Shown: piece by piece, positions 58,771 to 64,000 of the stretch | Layout of the letters: each line of letters begins with the position of its first letter | Numbering within the stretch: position 1 is the first letter of the stretch | NCBI RefSeq assembly: GCF_901827155.1 | Contig: NZ_LR594659.1 | Coordinates: forward strand, 2,666,001 to 2,730,000 | Source: Variovorax sp. PBL-H6 | Lineage (GTDB): Bacteria > Pseudomonadota > Gammaproteobacteria > Burkholderiales > Burkholderiaceae_C | Direction: 5' to 3' | DNA length: 64,000 nt | Notes under the pieces: model-generated | Told to the model about the DNA's origin: nothing | Databases searched by the model: none | Seen by the model: only the letters and a program-made list of their open reading frames with translations | Program-made: the position numbers and the translations under genes

Positions 58771-59976
58771 ATGACCCCGATCGAGAACGACAGGATCCGC
58801 AAGGTCCTGGTGCTGGGCGCCGGCAAGGTGGGCAGTACGGTGGCCGACATGGTGGCCGAGTACCACCACCTGCCGGTGACGCTGGCGGACCGCACGCTGC
58901 CGCCCGCGGAGCCCGGTGACCGCGGGGTCGCGCGCATCGTGCTCGACGTGGAGGAGGGCGCCGCGCTCACGGCTGCGATGGCCGGGCATGAGGTCGTGAT
59001 CAATGCCTTGCCCTTCCATCTTGCCGCGCAGGTCGCCGCGGCCGCTTGCGCGCAGGGCCTGCACTACTTCGACCTGACGGAGGACGTGGCCGCTACCGCC
59101 GCCATCCGCGCGCTTGCACCGAACGCCGCCACGGTGTTGATGCCGCAATGCGGGCTAGCCCCAGGCGTGATCGGCATGCTGGGCATGCAGCTGGCCAGCC
59201 GCTTCGACGCACTGCGCGATCTGCACCTGCGCGTGGGCGCACTCCCGCGGCATGCGACCAACCGCCTGCGCTACGCCTTTACCTGGAGCATCGACGGCCT
59301 CATCAACGAGTACTGCAATCCCTGCGCCGCCATCGTGCAAGGCCGGCCGGTCTCGGTGCAGCCGCTGGAAGGGCACGAGACGCTGCTGCTGGAAGGCGAG
59401 GCCTACGAGGCCTTCCACACCTCCGGCGGCCTGGGCACGCTGGCCGAGACACTGGCGGGCCGCGTGCGCAACCTCGACTACAAGACGCTGCGCTACCCCG
59501 GCCACCGCGATGCGATGGACTTCCTGCTGCATGACCTGCAACTGGTCGAGCGGCGCGAGCTGCTGCGCCAGGTGCTGGAGCATGCCGTGCCCCACAGCCG
59601 TGACGATGTCGTGATCGTCTTCGCATCCGCGGCCGGCGAGCGCGACGGCCGCTTCGAACAGCTGACGCGCATGGCGCGCATCCACGGCGGCCGGCTGCGC
59701 GGCGTGGATCGCACCGCGATCGAGCTCGCGACCGCCGCCGGCGTGGTCGGCGTGTTCGAGCTGTTGCGCACCGGACGCCTGCCACCGCGCGGCTTCGTCG
59801 GGCAGGAACAGGTGGGGCTGGAAGCCTTCCTGAGCACGCGCGTAGGCAACTGCTATGCGGCGCTGGGCGAGACGGCCTCGACGCAGTCGCATGCAATCTC
59901 GCGCCAGGGCCATGCGTCCGTCCATGCTTGGCCATCGCCGATCCGGCACCGCAGATCGAAGGAGGCCCGCCCATGA
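58771..59976 (+). CDS. Saccharopine/lysine 6-dehydrogenase-like protein
   Basis: A 401-residue NAD(P)-binding protein. The start VLVLGAGKVGSTVADMVAEY is a Rossmann site. EVVINALPFHLAAQVAAAAC, GLHYFDLTED, VLMPQCGLAPGVIGMLG and LRYAFTWSIDGLINEY place it with the saccharopine dehydrogenase family, which includes lysine 6-dehydrogenase. With the ALDH7-type gene overlapping it, a role in lysine to 2-aminoadipate catabolism is likely. The ATG is preceded by a near-perfect GAAGGAGGTG site. A CAGTC-N7-GACTG repeat (58741-58757) sits just upstream. Confidence 0.8.
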   Translation: MTPIENDRIRKVLVLGAGKVGSTVADMVAEYHHLPVTLADRTLPPAEPGDRGVARIVLDVEEGAALTAAMAGHEVVINALPFHLAAQVAAAACAQGLHYFDLTEDVAATAAIRALAPNAATVLMPQCGLAPGVIGMLGMQLASRFDALRDLHLRVGALPRHATNRLRYAFTWSIDGLINEYCNPCAAIVQGRPVSVQPLEGHETLLLEGEAYEAFHTSGGLGTLAETLAGRVRNLDYKTLRYPGHRDAMDFLLHDLQLVERRELLRQVLEHAVPHSRDDVVIVFASAAGERDGRFEQLTRMARIHGGRLRGVDRTAIELATAAGVVGVFELLRTGRLPPRGFVGQEQVGLEAFLSTRVGNCYAALGETASTQSHAISRQGHASVHAWPSPIRHRRSKEARP

Positions 59977-61484
59977 ACGACGAAGAACGCTCAGCCCTGT
60001 TCGAGCGCTGCGGCATTCCCGGCGCGCAGCGATCGGGCGGCAGCCTGCGCGTGCGCTCGCCCATCGACGGCGCCGAGATCGCCCGGCTGCACGAGACGCC
60101 GATGGCGTCGATGCCCTCGATCATCGAACAGGCCCAGGCGGCCTTCAGGCAATGGCGCGAGGTGCCCGCACCGGTGCGTGGCGAGCTGGTGCGGCTCTGG
60201 GGCGAGGAGCTGCGCGAGGCGAAGGCATCGATCGGCCGTGTGATCTCGATCGAGTCCGGCAAGATCGCACAGGAAGGCCTGGGCGAGTTGCAAGAGGGCG
60301 TCGACATCTGCGAGTTCGCGCTCGGCCTTGCGCGCCAGCTTTACGGCAGGACCATCGTCTCCGAGCGCCCGGGCCACCGGATCATGGAGCAGTACCACCC
60401 GCTGGGGCCGGTGGCGGTGATCACCGCCTTCAACTTCCCGAGCGCGGTGTTCGCATGGAATGCCGCCATCGCGCTGGTGTGCGGCGATCCGGTGATCTTC
60501 AAGCCCTCGGAGAAGGCGCCACTGTCGGGCCTCGCGACCTTCCGCGCCCTGGAGCGCGCCATTGCCCGCTTCGGCGAGCGTGCGCCCACCGGGCTGGCGC
60601 AGATCGTGATGGGCGGCCAGCCGCAGGCCGAGGCGCTGGTCGACAGCCCACTGGTGCCGTTGGTCTCGGCCACCGGCTCCACCCGCATGGGCCGCGAAGT
60701 CGGGCCGCGCGTGGCGGCTCGCTTCGGACGCCGCATCCTCGAGCTGGGCGGCAACAACGCGATGATCGTCACGCCCGCGGCCGACCTCGACATGGCGGTG
60801 CGCGCCATCCTGTTCAGCGCAGTGGGCACCGCGGGCCAGCGCTGCACCTCGCTGCGGCGGCTGATCGTCCATCGCAGCGTCAAGGAGGCGCTGCTCGGCA
60901 AGCTGCTGCCCGCCTACCGGAGCTTGCGCATCGGCCATCCGCTGGAGGAGGGAACGCTGGTCGGGCCGCTGATCGACGAGGCCGCCTATGGCGCGATGCA
61001 GGCTGCCATCGCGGAGGCGAAGGCGCAGGGCGGGCGCATCCTGACCGGCGGCGAGCGCGTGCATGCGGAGCTCTTCGCGCAGGCCTGGTACGTGCGTCCG
61101 GCGGTTGCCGAGATGCCGGCGCAGACCGAGGTGGTGCGCCGCGAGACCTTCGCGCCGCTGCTCTACGTGATGGACTATGAAGCGCTCGATGAGGCGATCG
61201 CGATGCACAACGACGTGCCCCAGGGCCTGTCCTCCTGCATCTTCTCGAACAACCTGCGGGAGATCGAACTCTTTCTCTCGGTCGCGGGTTCCGACTGCGG
61301 CATGGCCAACGTCAACATCGGGCCCAGCGGCGCCGAGATCGGCGGCGCCTTCGGCGGCGAGAAGGAGACCGGCGGCGACCGCGAGAGCGGCTCGGATGCG
61401 TGGAAGCAGTACATGCGCCGCAGCACCAACACCATCAACTACTCGACCGAGCTGCCGCTGGCGCAGGGCATCCGCTTCGGCTGA
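59973..61484 (+). CDS. ALDH7-type L-aminoadipate semialdehyde (P6C) dehydrogenase
   Basis: A 503-residue aldehyde dehydrogenase of the ALDH7/antiquitin subgroup. The distinguishing end GGAFGGEKETGGDRESGSDAW is present. Motifs: VITAFNFPSAVFAWNAAIAL, LELGGNNAMIV (general base Glu) and TAGQRCTSLRR (nucleophile Cys). These enzymes oxidise 2-aminoadipate 6-semialdehyde, in equilibrium with piperideine-6-carboxylate. The ATG at 59973 overlaps the upstream gene stop by four bases and has GGAGG before it. Confidence 0.9.
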   Translation: MNDEERSALFERCGIPGAQRSGGSLRVRSPIDGAEIARLHETPMASMPSIIEQAQAAFRQWREVPAPVRGELVRLWGEELREAKASIGRVISIESGKIAQEGLGELQEGVDICEFALGLARQLYGRTIVSERPGHRIMEQYHPLGPVAVITAFNFPSAVFAWNAAIALVCGDPVIFKPSEKAPLSGLATFRALERAIARFGERAPTGLAQIVMGGQPQAEALVDSPLVPLVSATGSTRMGREVGPRVAARFGRRILELGGNNAMIVTPAADLDMAVRAILFSAVGTAGQRCTSLRRLIVHRSVKEALLGKLLPAYRSLRIGHPLEEGTLVGPLIDEAAYGAMQAAIAEAKAQGGRILTGGERVHAELFAQAWYVRPAVAEMPAQTEVVRRETFAPLLYVMDYEALDEAIAMHNDVPQGLSSCIFSNNLREIELFLSVAGSDCGMANVNIGPSGAEIGGAFGGEKETGGDRESGSDAWKQYMRRSTNTINYSTELPLAQGIRFG

Positions 61485-61496
61485 GCGCCCGTATGA

Positions 61497-61521
61497 CTCC
61501 CTCTCCCTCCGGGAGAGGGAG
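61497..61521. repeat. 11-base-pair hairpin CTCCCTCTCCC-TCC-GGGAGAGGGAG
   Basis: A perfect 11-base-pair inverted repeat with a 3-base loop, 12 bases after the ALDH7 stop. There is no U-run. This C/T-G/A hairpin type recurs as a dispersed element in many proteobacterial genomes; copy number cannot be judged here. Confidence 0.6.
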
Positions 61522-61680
61522 GGGGCGAGGGCACCGGGCCTCGGAATCGCCGACACCCCTTGGTCGGTTCGCGCATGAGCTTCTTCGCAGCGCATTGTTA
61601 GCGATCGGGAAACGGACAACTTCCCCGTGCCGTCTTTGACGAACGGCGGAGCGCCTTCAGACTCGACGCCTATTCAACGC

Positions 61681-61717
61681 AAGCCCGGGCGCGCCGAAGG
61701 CCCCGGCTTTTCTTTTT
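61681..61717 (+). terminator. Terminator-like hairpin immediately upstream of the MFS gene
   Basis: AAGCCCGGG (61681-61689) pairs, with one mismatch, with CCCCGGCTT (61701-61709), followed by TTCTTTTT. It ends 14 bases before the MFS ATG. It may be an attenuator, possibly with a GCCGT...ACGGC stem further upstream (about 61635-61655), or the end of an upstream small RNA. Confidence 0.5.
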
Positions 61718-61730
61718 CGAAGAACCGCCC

Positions 61731-62963
61731 ATGAATGCTCCCTGCACCACCTGCGACGGCGCCGTGCTCGCGCCCGCGCGCACGGAAGAAGCCTCGCGCT
61801 CCACCTGGCTCGCGGTCGGCTCCATCGCCGTCGGCACCTTCGCGATGGTCACGACCGAGTTCCTGCCGATCGGCCTGCTGACCGACATCGCGGCCGGCCT
61901 CGGCGTCTCCGACGGCACCGCCGGGCTCATGGTGACCATGCCCGGCGTGCTGGCCGCCTTCGCGGGACCGGCGTTGATCGTGGCCTCGGGCCGGCTCGAC
62001 CGGCGCACCGTGATGATCGCCCTCAGCGCGCTGCTGGTGGCCTCCAACTTCCTCGCCGCGCTGGCGCCCAACTTCGCCACCATGCTTGTTGCCCGGCTGT
62101 TGCTGGGCCTGTGCATCGGCGGCTTCTGGACCTTCGCGCCGGGTGCCGGCACCCAGCTCGTGCCGGAGGTCTCGAAGGCGCGCGCCATGTCGATCGTGCT
62201 GGCAGGCGTCTCGGGCGCAACCGTGTTCGGCGTGCCCGTCACCGCGTTCCTCGGCGACCTGGCCGGGTGGCGCGCAAGCTTCGGGGCGACCGGCGTGCTT
62301 GCGGCCGTGGTGCTGCTCATGCAGATCTGGCTGCTGCCTTCGATGCCGCCGGCACGCGCGATACGGCCCCGCGACCTGCTGACGCCGCTCACGCGCCGCA
62401 TGGCGCAGGTGGGGCTGCTGGCGGTGCTGTTCCTCATCGCGGGCCACTTCGCGGCCTACACCTATCTCAAGCCTCTGCTGCAGCAGAGCTTCGGCCTCGG
62501 GCCCGATGCGGTGACGACCTTGCTGCTGGTCTACGGCGCGACCGGCTTCGTCGGCACCTTCTTCGGCGGCAGCCTGGTGGCACGCAGCGTGCGCCTGGCC
62601 GCACTGGCGGCGGCGCTGCTGCTGGCTTCGGCGCTGGTGCTCTCGACGATGGTCGGCAGCGGCATGTTGGCGGGCGCGGTCGTGGTGGTGGTCTGGGGCA
62701 TGGCCTTCGGCCTGATCCCGGTGGCACTCACCGGCTGGATGATGCAGGCCGTGCCCGACGCGCCCGAGGCGGGGCAGGCCCTGCTGGTGAGCGGCTTCCA
62801 GGTCGCCATCGCCAGCGGCGCCCTGGCCGGCGGCGTGGTGGTGGACGGGTACGGCATCGCGAGCACCATGCTGATGAGCGCCGCGTTGGTGCTGGTGGCG
62901 GCGGCGGTCATCGCGACACTGGGACGGGCGCCGCGCGCGCTGGCCCTTGAACGCGTCGGCTGA
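61731..62963 (+). CDS. MFS exporter of the DHA1 family
   Basis: A 410-residue twelve-helix transporter. TM1 carries SIAVGTFAMVTTEFLPIGLL, typical of the YdhP/arabinose-exporter-like DHA1 group. Between TM2 and TM3 lies the loop ASGRLDRRTVMIALSALL, then ARLLLGLCIGGFWTFAPG. These proteins export sugars or drugs; the substrate is unknown. No close Shine-Dalgarno lies between the upstream hairpin and the ATG, except GAAGAA. Confidence 0.88.
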   Translation: MNAPCTTCDGAVLAPARTEEASRSTWLAVGSIAVGTFAMVTTEFLPIGLLTDIAAGLGVSDGTAGLMVTMPGVLAAFAGPALIVASGRLDRRTVMIALSALLVASNFLAALAPNFATMLVARLLLGLCIGGFWTFAPGAGTQLVPEVSKARAMSIVLAGVSGATVFGVPVTAFLGDLAGWRASFGATGVLAAVVLLMQIWLLPSMPPARAIRPRDLLTPLTRRMAQVGLLAVLFLIAGHFAAYTYLKPLLQQSFGLGPDAVTTLLLVYGATGFVGTFFGGSLVARSVRLAALAAALLLASALVLSTMVGSGMLAGAVVVVVWGMAFGLIPVALTGWMMQAVPDAPEAGQALLVSGFQVAIASGALAGGVVVDGYGIASTMLMSAALVLVAAAVIATLGRAPRALALERVG

Positions 62964-62969
62964 ACGGTC

Positions 62970-63200
62970 CTAGGAAAAGATTCGATCGTCGAAGCTGAAC
63001 GGGTTCCGTTCGACACTGACCGTGATGGACGCGAACGACATGTGGTCTGGATTGAGGACGATGTTGTTCTCCCCCGGCTCGACCGCAGAAGGCACCCACA
63101 GTCCCAGTGCGCGGTTCGTCCTTCGCCATTCGATGCCGATCGACTGCGTCAGTGATTCGCGGTCGATCCAGTCCCGAAGCAGGTCTGCCAGGCTGCGCAC
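62970..63200 (-). CDS. Short hypothetical protein, possibly an N-terminally truncated remnant
   Basis: A 76-residue ORF from a GTG at 63200, ending 6 bases beyond the MFS stop. The product (MRSLADLLRDWIDRESLTQS, then IEWRRTNRALGLWVPSAVEP and NPDHMSFASITVSVERNPFS) has protein-like composition and is not antisense to a known gene. In frame, residues GGLED precede the GTG back to a stop, suggesting that the true N-terminus may be lost. I recognise no family. Confidence 0.4.
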   Translation of the reverse strand: MRSLADLLRDWIDRESLTQSIGIEWRRTNRALGLWVPSAVEPGENNIVLNPDHMSFASITVSVERNPFSFDDRIFS

Positions 63201-63235
63201 GTCTTCGAGTCCGCCTCAGTTCGATTGCCGCATCC

Positions 63236-63676
63236 CTATCCCACCGCACTGCGCCGATCGATCTTGCGGCTCAGCACCACCGAGGTGTGGGTGTGCTGGA
63301 TGCCCTCGATCAGGCCGATGCGGTCGAGGAGGGCGTCGAGCTGCTCGTTGGTCTCGCAGCGCAAAGCGAGCATGTAGTCGTACTCGCCGCTGACGGCCGA
63401 GAGCTCCTCCAGCTCGGGCAGCCGCTCCAGCGCACGGATCACGCCGGCCGCCATCTTCGGCGCGACGCTCAGGCCGCAGTAGGCGCGCACCGCGGCCTGC
63501 TCCAGGCGCTGGCCGAGGCGCACGCCGTAGCCGGCGATCACGCCCTCGCGCTCCAGGCGGGCGATGCGCGCGACCACGGTGGTGCGCGCCACCTTCAACT
63601 TGCGCGCCAGCTCGGCCGCGGGGGCACGGGCGTTGGCCTGCAGGAGGCTCAGCAGGTGACGGTCGGTGTCGTCCAA
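63236..63676 (-). CDS. Lrp/AsnC-family transcriptional regulator
   Basis: A 146-residue feast/famine regulator. The N-terminal HTH is LLSLLQANARAPAAELARKL and RTTVVARIARLEREGVI; the C-terminal RAM domain has GVRLGQ, VSGEYDYMLALRC and IEGIQHTHTSVVLSR. The TTG at 63676 is the only fitting start. Lrp-type regulators often control amino-acid catabolic genes; the lysine-type genes 1.7 kb away are a possible target, but it could also act on ridA upstream. Confidence 0.92.
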   Translation of the reverse strand: MDDTDRHLLSLLQANARAPAAELARKLKVARTTVVARIARLEREGVIAGYGVRLGQRLEQAAVRAYCGLSVAPKMAAGVIRALERLPELEELSAVSGEYDYMLALRCETNEQLDALLDRIGLIEGIQHTHTSVVLSRKIDRRSAVG

Positions 63677-63694
63677 GCTAGAGGCAGGACGGCG

Positions 63695-64000
63695 TCATTC
63701 GACTTCAGCGATGAGCTCGATCTCGACGCAGGCGCCGAAGGGGATCTGCGCCACGCCGAAGGCGCTGCGCGCATGCGCGCCTTTCTCTGGGCCGAAGACC
63801 TCGGCAAAGAACTCGCTGGCGCCGTTGGTCACCAGGTGCTGCTCGGTGAAGGAGGGCGTGGAGTTGACCAGGCTCATCACCTTGACGATGCGCTTGACCT
63901 TGTTCAGGTCGCCGATGGCGGCCTGCAGCGTGCCCAGCAGGTCGATCGCAATGGCGCGCGCCGCCTGCTTGCCTTCCTCGGTGCCGAGGCCGGCGCCGAG
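63695..64000 (-). CDS. RidA/YjgF-family protein, 3' part (N-terminus outside window)
   Basis: The open frame runs off the window edge and ends with TGA at 63695-63697. The visible 101 codons read LGAGLGTEEGKQAARAIAID, then GDLNKVKRIVKVMSLVNSTP, then FTEQHLVTNGASEFFAEVFG, ending HARSAFGVAQIPFGACVEIE plus LIAEVE. The Arg in ARSAFGV and the final Glu match RidA active-site residues that deaminate reactive enamines/imines. Lrp lies 18 bases downstream on the same strand. Confidence 0.9.
   Translation of the reverse strand, partial: LGAGLGTEEGKQAARAIAIDLLGTLQAAIGDLNKVKRIVKVMSLVNSTPSFTEQHLVTNGASEFFAEVFGPEKGAHARSAFGVAQIPFGACVEIELIAEVE

Overview
The window looks like ordinary chromosome from a GC-rich betaproteobacterium of the Comamonadaceae, most likely Variovorax or a close relative. 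The grounds are gene order and family content: pyrG-kdsA-eno-ftsB, dapA-bamC, two Bug-type (tripartite tricarboxylate) binding proteins, and many LysR/liv-type catabolic genes. Genus is inferred from general knowledge, not from a search. I saw no rRNA, tRNA, CRISPR array, insertion sequence or phage gene.

Layout. 0-13 kb is housekeeping: the xerD 3' end, a DUF72 protein, a Bug binding protein, a DUF455 ferritin-like protein divergent from a gamma carbonic anhydrase, hslO, and the minus-strand run pyrG-kdsA-eno-ftsB, followed by coaBC-dut. 12.6-28 kb continues with envelope and cell-cycle genes: a glycine-zipper lipoprotein, a SlyD-like isomerase, a RoxA-like oxygenase, a minus-strand run (MFS, 46-aa membrane peptide, methyltransferase, dapA, bamC, metallo-beta-lactamase fold protein), parE, an ECF sigma factor with a Tat-exported ferritin-like protein, a lytic transglycosylase and parC. 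At 27.8-28.15 kb lie decayed remnants of a LysR regulator and probably of an amidohydrolase. They mark a seam.

28.16-42.7 kb is an accessory catabolic block. A minus-strand operon encodes a Bug binding protein, an NtaA/DszA-type flavin monooxygenase, an AtuA-like protein, DUF4387, an aldehyde dehydrogenase and a flavin reductase fused to an FCD-like domain. A divergent LysR controls it. Next come a zinc alcohol dehydrogenase, a secondary metallo-hydrolase and a complete liv-type ABC importer. This reads as uptake, oxygenation and oxidation of an unknown, probably branched or amphipathic organic acid.

42.9-51.6 kb holds a NAPE-PLD-like lipoprotein, a 1187-residue polytopic patatin-like protein with an SGNH hydrolase beside it, acetate kinase and a CorA-like transporter. 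51.6-58.6 kb is a 2-ketogluconate (kgu) locus: a polar-amino-acid-type ABC importer followed by KguE, KguK, KguD and PtxS homologues. A perfect PtxS-type operator sits between the -35 and -10 of the promoter, so the ABC importer probably replaces the usual MFS carrier KguT. 58.7-64 kb holds a probable lysine-degradation pair (saccharopine/lysine 6-dehydrogenase-like plus ALDH7), an MFS exporter preceded by a terminator-like hairpin, an Lrp regulator and the 3' part of a RidA gene.
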